This document shows, piece after piece, positions 1 through 6,770 of a stretch of 9,167 nt of DNA. The stretch spans positions 1-9,167 of the forward strand of contig CAZTPA010000090.1 of assembly GCA_964614525.1 (NCBI GenBank), in the 5' to 3' direction. The translations under genes and the position numbers were made by a program. This stretch comes from PWND01 sp964614525 (GTDB lineage Bacteria; Bacteroidota; Bacteroidia; Bacteroidales; UBA7960). The notes beneath the pieces were generated by a model. It made no database searches, had not been told where the DNA came from, and saw only the letters and a list, made by a program, of their open reading frames with translations. Position 1 is the first letter of the stretch. Each line of letters opens with the position of its first letter.

Positions 1-2
1 GA

Positions 3-152
3 GTGATCTGGATGCAGCATTATTATGATAATTCAAACTTTGAAATTGCAGTCCAAACGACCAATGCTAATGAATATACTACATCCATAACCACTCCGGA
101 TCCAGGACAATGGTACCATCTAACATCAATTTACGATGGCGAAGAATCGTGA
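3..152 (+). pseudogene. 5' fragment of LamG-type surface protein, ended by in-frame TGA
   Basis: This frame is open from the window edge to a TGA at 150-152 and is the same frame as the long ORF that follows. The encoded piece includes WYHLTSIYDGEES just before the stop, and LYVNGVLED follows directly after it. Together these reproduce the conserved core strand pair of LamG/concanavalin-like domains, typically W-Y-H-x-x-x-x-Y-D-G-x-x-x-x-LYVNG. The stop therefore falls inside a domain that is otherwise intact on both sides. The true start lies left of the window. The likeliest explanation is a point mutation (for example CGA to TGA, since Arg is common at this position) or a sequencing error. 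All Trp codons seen in the downstream part are TGG, which argues against TGA being read as Trp. No selenocysteine context is apparent. Confidence 0.7.
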
Positions 153-233
153 CTTTATGTAAATGGAGTATTAGAAGATGTACCATCACTCAGCGGTTAT
201 TTAAATCCCAATATTGCTAAACCCGTCTTATCA

Positions 234-2546
234 ATGGGTAGCTGGGCAAGTGAATATGATAATAGCAGGCAGTTTAGCGGAACTGTTGATGAAGTGAGTA
301 TATGGTCAAGAAGTTTTATGAATTGGGAAGTTTATGAAATGATGCATTATCCCTTTAATATTACTTATGGGGATAATCCTGACAATGAATTTTCTGCAGA
401 AGGACTATATAGCTATTGGAATTTTGATGATATGCATAATGATAGCATTTATAATTTGACAGGCTTAAAGCAAACTCCCGAAATTATGGGAGAGGGAGCA
501 GTAGTTTCTTTTCTGCAACCAAAATTTGCTGCAAATTTTCATGTTGTTTCACATGATAATCAGCCTTTTTCCGGGAAAATATTAATTGATGATGAGCAAA
601 TAAATCTTTCAAATGGATTTGCTGAATATTCCCTGGGAGTTGGAAATTATACTTACCTTATTAATGATAGCTCAGATGAAAGCGTTTTTTACGGCGAATT
701 TCAGCTTTGTTGCAGTGCTACTGATACAATATTTGTTGACTTAAGCAAAGGCCCTCAGGTTTTTTATTCTCAGGGAGATTCTGCTTTTAACTCATTGCAA
801 AATTGGAATAGTATGAGAAATGGAGAAGGCTCTGCTCCAATTAATTTTAATGACAGTACACATCAGTTTGTTATTCAAAATAATCATAATCTCATAATTG
901 AAGATAACATTAGTGTTTCCGGTGAAATTATTCTAATGGATAATTCGGTTTTAAATACCGGGGGAAATTTTCAAATTAATACTGGTATGATTTCAATGAA
1001 TGATGGTGCAACAATGATTATTCATACTGAAACTTCTGATACTGAAAATATCAATTTCAATTATATTTCCAATACCGGCAAACTTATTATCAATTCATCT
1101 GAATTTTCTATTCCTGCCGGAAAATATGGCGATGTGGAAATAAATCTGTCTGAGAAAAATGATAAGGTTAGAATGAAGGCAGATATTAGTGTTAATAACT
1201 TGACAATTACTAATGGTATCTTTGAAATTGATGATAATGTTTTCTCTTTGTTTGGAGATATAAATGTTCAATTATCTGAAAATAAGCAAGGCAGGCTAAA
1301 GACTAACAGCTTATCGGAAATGAAAATACTGGGATCTTCAAATCTTACTACGCTGCCTGAAATGGAACTGCAAAAGCTTGTTTTAATGAGAGAGGAAGGC
1401 TTAAGTTTGAGTGGTATGCTGAGAGTTGATACACTGGAATTAATTAATGGCAATCTTTACACTTCAGATGAAAGTTATGTGATTGTGAAGGAGATTGAAA
1501 GCACAGAAAATCATACTACTTTCTCATATATAGCAGGACCAATGGCGCGATATATAAGTTCTGAATATTCTACAACTGATGAAGAATTGTTTTTTCCTAC
1601 CGGTACAATCAATTTTTACAAACCTTTTAGTTTAAATCTAAATGCAGACGAAGCCGGAATTTATAAGGTTGAAGTGATTGAAGGAATGGCTCCTGTTGAC
1701 AATTTGCCTGATGATATTGAATTTATTAACAAAGATTATTATATAAAGATTGATTTGATTAGCGATATAAGAATTAATGCAAGCAAGATTCGAATGTTTT
1801 ATTGTTCACACGATGGAGTATATGATACTGATAATCTAAGAATTGTTTTTTCTAACTATAAAGAAATAGTAAATCTTGGAGGACATGGAAATACTGATAT
1901 TGTTGGTTCTATTCTATCTGAGAATTCTTTCAATCAAGGTGGAATATTTATGCTTGGAAATGCACTAGGAAATAGCGAAGCACTGCCGGTAGATTGGCTG
2001 AACATAGAGGCGGAGCAATTGAATGATCATATAAATATTGAATGGACAACAGCTACTGAAATAAATAATAAAGGGTTTTATGTACAAAGAAGTTATGATG
2101 CTGTAGAATTTGAGAATATAGGGTTTCTTTATGGACAGGGAACCACTTCCGAAATTAACACATATCATTTTAAAGATATTTTCTTTGATAATGCCGAGAA
2201 AGTTGTTTACTACAGAATTATGCAGGAAGATTTTGATGGTACCCTCAGCTATTCTCAGATAGTAGATGTTATTCTAAACACAAACAGTGATTTTGACGGA
2301 TATTGGTTCGTGAATAATAGCGGACAAGCAATGCTGCGCCTTATATCAGAGGATAATACCGAAGCTAAATTAGCCATCTATAATTCTAATGCAAGTTTAG
2401 TAAGCTCGAAGAATATAGCACTAATTTCAGGTATAAATGATTTTCCTATAAGTTTGAATAATGCCGGTTCAGGAATTTTAATACTTGAAGTAAGTACCGA
2501 TAATCATCGTAAAAGTTTTAAAATACCGGTGATAGGACAAAAGTAG
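234..2546 (+). CDS. Secreted LamG-domain surface protein with T9SS-type C-terminal sorting domain (3' part of interrupted gene)
   Basis: This is the main part of the interrupted gene. ATG 234 is only the first ATG after the TGA and is probably not a natural start, because LamG homology runs through it. Numbering from that ATG, residues 1-90 finish the LamG fold (FSGTVDEVSIWSRSF, then GLYSYWNFDD). Residues 99-170 resemble a small beta-sandwich insert of the PEGA/carboxypeptidase-regulatory kind. Residues 174-345 are Asn/Ile-rich beta repeats starting FNSLQNWNS, like the beta-helical adhesin regions of Bacteroidota surface proteins. Residues 584-681 (LPVDWLNIEA, IEWTTATEINNKGFYVQRS, YYRIMQEDFDG) are the fibronectin-like module that commonly precedes a T9SS sorting domain. 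Residues 682-770 look like the sorting domain itself, ending KSFKIPVIGQK. The inferred role is a secreted or surface-anchored adhesin or glycan-binding protein. No enzymatic motif is visible. With the TGA in place, the protein would lose its signal peptide and is likely not exported. Confidence 0.8.
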   Translation: MGSWASEYDNSRQFSGTVDEVSIWSRSFMNWEVYEMMHYPFNITYGDNPDNEFSAEGLYSYWNFDDMHNDSIYNLTGLKQTPEIMGEGAVVSFLQPKFAANFHVVSHDNQPFSGKILIDDEQINLSNGFAEYSLGVGNYTYLINDSSDESVFYGEFQLCCSATDTIFVDLSKGPQVFYSQGDSAFNSLQNWNSMRNGEGSAPINFNDSTHQFVIQNNHNLIIEDNISVSGEIILMDNSVLNTGGNFQINTGMISMNDGATMIIHTETSDTENINFNYISNTGKLIINSSEFSIPAGKYGDVEINLSEKNDKVRMKADISVNNLTITNGIFEIDDNVFSLFGDINVQLSENKQGRLKTNSLSEMKILGSSNLTTLPEMELQKLVLMREEGLSLSGMLRVDTLELINGNLYTSDESYVIVKEIESTENHTTFSYIAGPMARYISSEYSTTDEELFFPTGTINFYKPFSLNLNADEAGIYKVEVIEGMAPVDNLPDDIEFINKDYYIKIDLISDIRINASKIRMFYCSHDGVYDTDNLRIVFSNYKEIVNLGGHGNTDIVGSILSENSFNQGGIFMLGNALGNSEALPVDWLNIEAEQLNDHINIEWTTATEINNKGFYVQRSYDAVEFENIGFLYGQGTTSEINTYHFKDIFFDNAEKVVYYRIMQEDFDGTLSYSQIVDVILNTNSDFDGYWFVNNSGQAMLRLISEDNTEAKLAIYNSNASLVSSKNIALISGINDFPISLNNAGSGILILEVSTDNHRKSFKIPVIGQK

Positions 2547-2569
2547 ATTTTAGTAATAATCCTACATGA

Positions 2570-4426
2570 TTATTTAAATCTACCGATAAGTTCTTCATTC
2601 TCAATAATATTAATTATAGGATGTCCCGAGGGCGACACATTCGGCACACTGCAAGCAAAGAGAGAATCAACCAAAGCGTTCATTTCTATTTCCGTGAGAG
2701 CTTTTCCATGCTTAACGGACAATTTCTTTGCAAGCGAACGGCTAAGGTTTGAAATTACATCAAGCTTTAATTCTGACATATTTCTTTTAAAATTCTCCAA
2801 CAGACTTTCAATTAATTCTGCAATATTTTGACTTTCAGGAATATCTGTTGGAATACCATTTATAACAAAGGTGTTTTTACTAAATTCAGAAATATCAAAA
2901 CCTAAGGATGTTATTTCATCCATTATTTCTCTAAGCAAAGTTGCATCACTTTCAATAAGAGATATTTGCTCCGGAAAAAGCAATGTTTGAGAAGAAGCCT
3001 TCTGATTTTCTTTATAAGTCTGAAACTTTTCAAAGAGTATTCGTTCGTGAGCTCTTTGCTGATCGATTATCATTATACCCGACTTAATTGTGCTGAGGAT
3101 AAACCTGTTTTGTAGTTGGATAAATTTTGCGCCAGATTTACCTGTTTTATCTCTATCCATTGAAGAATCAACCAACAATTGATGCTCATCTTTTTCTTCT
3201 TTAGATCGAAAATCAGTGGGTTTCTCATTTCTTTCAGGAAACATATTCTCCCACTTAGAAGTGTTCGCATGCTTATTTAAATTCTTAGCAGGATAAAAAG
3301 AAGGTTTATCTTTAGGAGGTTCAAAAGGATTAAATTCTGTATCTACATTAATTTGCGGTGGTTTTATTTCTTTATTCTTGTCAATAACAATATCATCAAA
3401 AGCTGTTTCTCTTTCGAAATCAAGGGTAGGAGAGATGTTATGTTGTCCTAAGGCTCTCTTTGCTGATGCGAGCAATATTTGATAAATAAAGCGCTCATCC
3501 TGAAATTTAATTTCGGTTTTTGTCGGATGAACATTAACATCTATCATTTCCGGATTAATCTCCATGAAAATGAAAAATCCGGGATGCATTCCTTCTGTAA
3601 TTAAATCTGAATATGCTTGTTCTATGGCATGATTAAGATATGGTGATTTTATAAAGCGTTTATTGGTAAAGAAATATTGCTCGCCGCGTTTTTTCTTGCT
3701 GAACTCAGGTTTGCCAATAAAACCATGGATTTTTACTATTTGTGTTTGCTCCTCTATTGGTACAATCTTTTTATTAAAGTTGTTTCCAAATAAGCTTACG
3801 ATCCTCTGTTTTAAATTACCGGCTTCTAATTTCTGAATTAACTTATTATTATGATAATATGAAAACTCAATATCAGGATATGCTAAGCAAACCCTTACAA
3901 ATTCATTGAAAATATTGCTTTTTTCAACATTATCGGATTTTAAAAAATTACGCCTTGCCGGAGTATTATAAAATAGGTTTTTTACGGAGATATTTGTGCC
4001 TTTTTGGCATTGGCAGGGAAGCTGACTTTCAACAACTGAGCCTTCAACAATAATTTGTGTTCCCAATTGGTCTTCTTCTCTTCTGCTTTTCAATTCTACA
4101 TGCGCTATTGAGGCAATTGAAGCTAATGCTTCGCCTCTAAAACCCAGTGTATTTATTGAAAACAAGTCTTTTGCCAGATTAATTTTTGAAGTAGCATGTC
4201 TTTCAAAACACATTCGTGCATCTGTTTCAGACATTCCAATACCATCATCAACAATTTGTATCAGCGTTTTTCCGGCATCTTTAACAATTAACTTAATTGA
4301 TTTAGCTTTAGCATCAATGCTGTTTTCCAACATTTCTTTTACAGCAGATGCAGGTCGTTGAATTACTTCACCGGCAGCAATTTGATTTGCAACTGAATCA
4401 GGTAATAATTTTATTATGTCCGACAT
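2570..4426 (-). CDS. mutL: DNA mismatch repair protein MutL
   Basis: MutL couples MutS mismatch recognition to strand incision and excision. The 618-residue length is normal. The N-terminal GHKL ATPase is complete: QIAAGEVIQRPASAVKEMLEN at 15-35 with catalytic Glu31 and Asn35, DDGIGMS at 60-66, TSKI at 79-82, GFRGEAL at 95-101, and DVNVHPTKTEIKF at 296-308. Residues 331-432 form a charged, low-complexity linker. The C-terminal dimerisation domain starts near 435. Its metal-binding motif, DQHA(x)2E(x)4E in endonuclease-type MutL, reads DQQRAHERILFE at 455-466, so the usual His is Gln457. The final segment has Cys592 and SPSGHP, as expected for the C-terminal domain. The start MSDIIKLLPDSVANQIAAGE aligns with other MutL N termini. 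The gene lies 22 bp after the small membrane-protein gene, probably in one operon. It converges with the surface-protein gene, and no terminator is visible in the 23-bp gap. Confidence 0.97.
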   Translation of the reverse strand: MSDIIKLLPDSVANQIAAGEVIQRPASAVKEMLENSIDAKAKSIKLIVKDAGKTLIQIVDDGIGMSETDARMCFERHATSKINLAKDLFSINTLGFRGEALASIASIAHVELKSRREEDQLGTQIIVEGSVVESQLPCQCQKGTNISVKNLFYNTPARRNFLKSDNVEKSNIFNEFVRVCLAYPDIEFSYYHNNKLIQKLEAGNLKQRIVSLFGNNFNKKIVPIEEQTQIVKIHGFIGKPEFSKKKRGEQYFFTNKRFIKSPYLNHAIEQAYSDLITEGMHPGFFIFMEINPEMIDVNVHPTKTEIKFQDERFIYQILLASAKRALGQHNISPTLDFERETAFDDIVIDKNKEIKPPQINVDTEFNPFEPPKDKPSFYPAKNLNKHANTSKWENMFPERNEKPTDFRSKEEKDEHQLLVDSSMDRDKTGKSGAKFIQLQNRFILSTIKSGIMIIDQQRAHERILFEKFQTYKENQKASSQTLLFPEQISLIESDATLLREIMDEITSLGFDISEFSKNTFVINGIPTDIPESQNIAELIESLLENFKRNMSELKLDVISNLSRSLAKKLSVKHGKALTEIEMNALVDSLFACSVPNVSPSGHPIINIIENEELIGRFK

Positions 4427-4448
4427 GAATTGGTCAGGAGATTAGTAT

Positions 4449-4715
4449 TTACATAAAAAATATCCAATAAAAAACAAAAGCCAGCGCAAGTATAATAAGT
4501 ATCAGCCTGGTGTTTGTTGCTCTCTTTTCTCTTACACCTGTATTCCGCTTCCACCTGAGGCGCATGCGTTCACGTAATTCTGCATCGTAATTATCCTTAT
4601 CCTTTTCTACAGCACTACTGTGACGTTTTTCACGCTCTTCTTTCTCCTTGTTGTAATAAACAGGTTTATAATTGAATTTCTTATTTCTTGATGTTTTAAA
4701 AAACGTAAGAGCCAT
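4449..4715 (-). CDS. Small single-pass membrane protein upstream of mutL
   Basis: This encodes 88 residues. The N-terminal 70 are strongly basic and charged (FNYKPVYYNKEKEEREKRH at 14-32, then many Lys/Arg/Glu residues). One hydrophobic segment at 71-88 (LILIILALAFVFYWIFFM) ends the protein, giving a tail-anchor-like layout with the charged part probably cytoplasmic. The segment around F-N-Y-K-P-x-Y-Y resembles, from memory, short uncharacterised proteins often found next to mutL in Bacteroidota, but I cannot verify this here. Translation starts at the ATG at 4715. The stop is 22 bp before the mutL start, suggesting co-transcription. The function is unknown; the gene position alone does not prove a role in mismatch repair. 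Confidence 0.8.
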   Translation of the reverse strand: MALTFFKTSRNKKFNYKPVYYNKEKEEREKRHSSAVEKDKDNYDAELRERMRLRWKRNTGVREKRATNTRLILIILALAFVFYWIFFM

Positions 4716-4723
4716 ATGTTTTG

Positions 4724-4779
4724 GGTATCGAGTATCGGGTTTCAGGTATCAGGTTGCTTGAAAAATCAACCTGATACCT
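4724..4779. repeat. Heptamer tandem repeat fused to a 13-bp perfect inverted repeat
   Basis: From 4725 the + strand reads in 7-base steps: gtatcga, gtatcgg, gtttcag, gtatcag, then a degenerate gttgctt. The last good copies are part of a perfect inverted repeat: aggtatcaggttg (4744-4756) and caacctgatacct (4767-4779), separated by 10 bases. It fills the 75-bp gap between the DUF6580-like gene and the 88-residue gene. On the - strand a stable hairpin forms just after the upstream stop codon but lacks a following U-run, so it does not look like an ordinary terminator. From memory, similar TATCGGG/TATCAGG strings recur between genes in Bacteroidota genomes, suggesting a dispersed repeat family; that needs a search. 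Confidence 0.75.
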
Positions 4780-4790
4780 AATCTCCGAAT

Positions 4791-5318
4791 TTATACTTTT
4801 TGTTTTTTAAGAACAGGCACGTATTGTTGAACAAGGTAAAATCCTCCAAAAAATACTGTACTATAGAACATGTCACCTAAGAGTCCTGAATAGAAAAATG
4901 GCAATCCGGCTGCATAGCTAGCCATCAAACCACCAAAACCTGCCGGGTAAAATGGGGTAAGCCATACGGCAAAGTTTGTAATCAGAAAGAAAAGTGCTGA
5001 TGCAGCAATAGTTGCGCCTGCAACAGTATGAACTTTTACATTATTTCTCATTAAATTGCCAACAAACACTACAAGTATAAAACTTGCATATACAGGAATC
5101 ATAAATCCATGAAAACCAATAATTAAATCACTGATAAATAGCGCAAAAACAGGAATCAGATAAGCCATCCAGCGTTTTTCCAGGTGTGCACCCCCAAATA
5201 ATGCTATTGCAGCAATCGGGGTAAAGTTTGGATAATGTGGCACTAAGCGCATTATAGCAGCAAATAATATAATACCTGTAACAAATAATACTTTGGGTGT
5301 GAAAATCTTCTTATTCAT
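4791..5318 (-). CDS. DUF6580-like integral membrane protein, possible ECF-type S component
   Basis: This is a 175-residue, highly hydrophobic protein with about five or six membrane segments and a short basic tail (KKQKV). The signature region RLVPHYPNFTPIAAIALFGG at 24-43, SDLIIGFH at 63-70 and TNFAVWL at 114-120 match what I recall of the DUF6580 family, which has been likened to substrate-binding S components of energy-coupling-factor vitamin transporters. The substrate cannot be read from the sequence, and no ECF ATPase or T component is in the window. It is probably the first gene of a leftward operon with the 88-residue protein and mutL. A TAnnTTTG-type promoter lies about 50 bp upstream. 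I see no riboswitch-like conserved structure in the leader. Confidence 0.8.
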   Translation of the reverse strand: MNKKIFTPKVLFVTGIILFAAIMRLVPHYPNFTPIAAIALFGGAHLEKRWMAYLIPVFALFISDLIIGFHGFMIPVYASFILVVFVGNLMRNNVKVHTVAGATIAASALFFLITNFAVWLTPFYPAGFGGLMASYAAGLPFFYSGLLGDMFYSTVFFGGFYLVQQYVPVLKKQKV

Positions 5319-5366
5319 GTTTTTATGCTTTATTTAATTAAAGATTGTAAGTTTAAAAAATCTTGA

Positions 5367-5400
5367 CAAAAGTATAAATCATTTTCAAATGTAACAATAA
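5367..5400 (-). promoter_or_regulatory. Putative Bacteroidota-type promoter for the DUF6580-like gene / mutL operon
   Basis: On the - strand, TACTTTTG (5374-5367) fits the TAnnTTTG -7 element exactly. TTATTG (5400-5395) is placed about 20 bases upstream, like the TTTG -33 element. Transcription would begin around 5360, giving a leader of roughly 40 nt before the ATG at 5318. The assignment rests on consensus match and spacing only. Confidence 0.45.
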
Positions 5401-5475
5401 AGTTTTTGTTTTTGTTTATGGTAAGTTCAAAAATAATGAGTTTGAATAATTTATTTAGTTTGTGTTTTAGTAAAT

Positions 5476-5516
5476 AAAAAAAAGAGGCTTCCGCAAAGGA
5501 AACCTCTTTTTTTTTT
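5476..5516 (-). terminator. Intrinsic terminator of the DUF5011-like lipoprotein gene
   Basis: The arms gaggcttcc (5484-5492) and ggaaacctc (5498-5506) enclose a 5-base loop and are flanked by A and T runs that extend the stem. The single mismatch in the + transcript becomes a G-U pair on the - strand, so the structure works best for leftward transcription. It is followed there by a U-run and lies 17 bases past the lipoprotein stop codon. Confidence 0.85.
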
Positions 5517-5533
5517 AAAATCTTTTTACAATA

Positions 5534-6160
5534 TTATTGTTTTGTAAAGGTTGCAGTTCCTGTAGTAGTAAGAACGTCTTCGTCATAAAGTTCAATAATT
5601 GTATAATCGAAAGATAAAAGCTCTTTGTTTTCACCACTGTAAGATCCTGTAGCTTCAACACTTTCTCCATCAGCCCAACCTGCAGGAGTGTGTTTTGCAA
5701 CCATAACATCATCACCGTTAATAACAGCAGCAGCTGAAATGTCCAGGCCAAGGAAATTAGATATGTTTAGTTTGTTAAATTCTGAAGCTGATTGAGCTGC
5801 TGTGACGTTGTAATAAATAGGATCAGGGTTTCCGTCTTCAAAATCTTCAACAGCATATGTTCCAGCCAAAAGATCACTGGTAACATGCACTGTTCTTGTA
5901 GTAGATGAGGTTCCTAAGGTATAAGTTAAAACATATTCGTTAACTTTGTTTTTGTCATACTCCGGAGAAAATGAAGTTGCAACGTCATCTTCGTTTCCAC
6001 CTTCTACTTCAAAACCCGGTTCTTCATATTCCTCACCAAGGTCAAATTCAACAGGATTGTCTCCTAATAATGTAATTGTTGCATCGTCTGTTTCACAAGC
6101 TGTGAAAATAAATGCACTGAATGCGATAACTGCAAATAAACTTAAAAATTGCTTTTTCAT
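5534..6160 (-). CDS. Probable surface lipoprotein with N-terminal DUF5011-type Ig-like domain
   Basis: This encodes 208 residues. The N terminus MKKQFLSLFAVIAFSAFIFTAC is a lipoprotein signal peptide with lipobox FTAC and lipidated Cys22. ETDD follows at once, resembling the acidic lipoprotein export signal that sends Bacteroidota lipoproteins to the outer face of the outer membrane. Residues 29-53 (ITLLGDNPVEFDLGEEYEEP, then GFEV) match the start of DUF5011-type immunoglobulin-like domains. Residues 54-96 complete it (NEYVLTYTLGTSSTTRTVHV). The C-terminal half, from LLAGTYAVEDFEDGNP, resembles the small beta-rich domains of BT_2262-like lipoproteins, and I do not recognise a catalytic motif. 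The exact role is unknown; binding or adhesion at the cell surface is inferred from the fold. The gene is monocistronic with its own promoter and terminator. It is divergent from the charged lipoprotein gene. Confidence 0.85.
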   Translation of the reverse strand: MKKQFLSLFAVIAFSAFIFTACETDDATITLLGDNPVEFDLGEEYEEPGFEVEGGNEDDVATSFSPEYDKNKVNEYVLTYTLGTSSTTRTVHVTSDLLAGTYAVEDFEDGNPDPIYYNVTAAQSASEFNKLNISNFLGLDISAAAVINGDDVMVAKHTPAGWADGESVEATGSYSGENKELLSFDYTIIELYDEDVLTTTGTATFTKQ

Positions 6161-6229
6161 AGTGTTAATTTTTTTTTAGTTATAAAATAATGTTTATTTA
6201 ATATTTCCTTTTTGTTGAATTTACAGCTA

Positions 6230-6237
6230 CAAAAATA
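6230..6237 (-). promoter_or_regulatory. Putative -7 element for the DUF5011-like lipoprotein gene
   Basis: The - strand carries TATTTTTG, an exact fit to TAnnTTTG, followed by TAGCTGTA. It would give a leader of about 60 nt. No convincing TTTG lies at the -33 position, so support is moderate. Confidence 0.45.
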
Positions 6238-6307
6238 GGCATTTTTTAATGAATATACACATTTTAAATATTTTTTTAATATTTTTTTTTTAGTCTCCAA
6301 AAAATGC

Positions 6308-6315
6308 TATTTTTG
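6308..6315 (+). promoter_or_regulatory. Putative -7 element for the charged lipoprotein gene
   Basis: TATTTTTG fits TAnnTTTG exactly and is followed by CATCTGTA. The resulting leader would be about 45-50 nt and ends with aaaattaaactaaa before the ATG at 6371. The -33 area is only a T-run. The sequence around this element closely parallels the divergent promoter at 6230-6237. Confidence 0.45.
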
Positions 6316-6370
6316 CATCTGTAGTAAAAAAAATAAATAATTAATTAATTAACACAAAAATTAAACTAAA

Positions 6371-6712
6371 ATGAAAAAAGTATTTGGAGTAATTTTATTT
6401 GCAGCAATTTTCGTATTTGCTTCTTGTGGTCCCAGAGATACTCAGGATGATGAACAAGCTCGTTTAGATTCAATAGCTGCTGCTAAGGCTGCTGCTGCTG
6501 CCGCTGCCGCGGACGTTGCGGAGGAGGTTGAAGAAGAAGCAGAAGAAGCAGAAGAAGCAGCAGAAGAAAAGGCTGAAGAAGGTCGTGATGAAGAAGGAAA
6601 AAGAGACAGAGGAACTGAAAAAGAAGTTGAAAGAGATGAAGAAGGAAAAAGAGAAAGAGGAACTGAAAAAGAAGTTGAAAGAGAAGAAGACGGAAAAAGA
6701 AAAAGAGGTTAA
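6371..6712 (+). CDS. Small, highly charged repeat-containing lipoprotein
   Basis: This encodes 113 residues. The signal peptide MKKVFGVILFAAIFVFASC ends in a lipobox (FASC, Cys19), so the protein is probably a membrane-anchored lipoprotein. EQARLDSIAAAKAAAAA at 28-44 is a motif I associate with small Bacteroidota lipoproteins of unknown function. Residues 51-70 are nearly all Glu and Ala. Residues 73-88 and 89-104 are two near-identical 16-residue repeats (DEEGKRDRGTEKEVER, then DEEGKRERGTEKEVER), and a partial third copy closes the protein. The whole part after the anchor is predicted to be helical or disordered, with alternating acidic and basic residues. A T-rich 210-bp region lies upstream and a strong terminator downstream, so the gene is probably transcribed alone. 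A Lys-rich reading in another frame across the same DNA is a shadow. The function is unknown; a periplasmic or surface spacer or a cation-binding protein are guesses. Confidence 0.8.
   Translation: MKKVFGVILFAAIFVFASCGPRDTQDDEQARLDSIAAAKAAAAAAAADVAEEVEEEAEEAEEAAEEKAEEGRDEEGKRDRGTEKEVERDEEGKRERGTEKEVEREEDGKRKRG
6587..6709 (+). repeat. 48-bp in-frame tandem repeat (two and a half copies)
   Basis: The units at 6587-6634 and 6635-6682 differ at one base (gac versus gaa), and 6683-6709 is a diverged partial copy. The unit length is 16 codons, so the protein frame is kept. The near identity suggests recent duplication by slippage. The + strand here is almost entirely purine. Confidence 0.9.
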
Positions 6713-6731
6713 CAATCAGTCTTAAATTCTC

Positions 6732-6770
6732 AAAAAAAAGCTGCTGTAATTTTATAGCAGCTTTTTTTTT
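6732..6770. terminator. Bidirectional terminator between the charged lipoprotein gene and trmN6
   Basis: The arms gctgctgta (6740-6748) and tatagcagc (6753-6761), with one G-U pair, are flanked by 8 A residues on the left and 9 T residues on the right, so a U-run follows the hairpin in both directions. It starts 20 bases past the lipoprotein stop. The trmN6 TAA (6771-6769) lies in the T-run itself, so the stop codon and terminator overlap. Confidence 0.9.

Noticed and set aside
150..200. Selenocysteine insertion at the LamG TGA
   Set aside because: No clear hairpin follows the TGA, and LamG domains have no known Cys or Sec at this position.
1965..2168. 67-codon - strand ORF inside the surface-protein gene
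   Set aside because: Antisense to well-supported coding sequence, with no motif or start signal.
4744..4779. Hairpin as a rho-independent terminator after the DUF6580-like gene
   Set aside because: The stem is strong, but no U-run follows on the - strand; it fits better as a repeat element.
5319..5366. Riboswitch in the leader of the DUF6580-like gene
   Set aside because: The leader is short and AT-rich, without any conserved riboswitch core such as a cobalamin box.
6516..6725. Lys/Glu-rich 69-codon ORF in another + frame over the lipoprotein repeats
   Set aside because: The purine-rich repeat gives open frames in any phase; this one has no signal peptide or upstream signals, while the lipoprotein frame has both.
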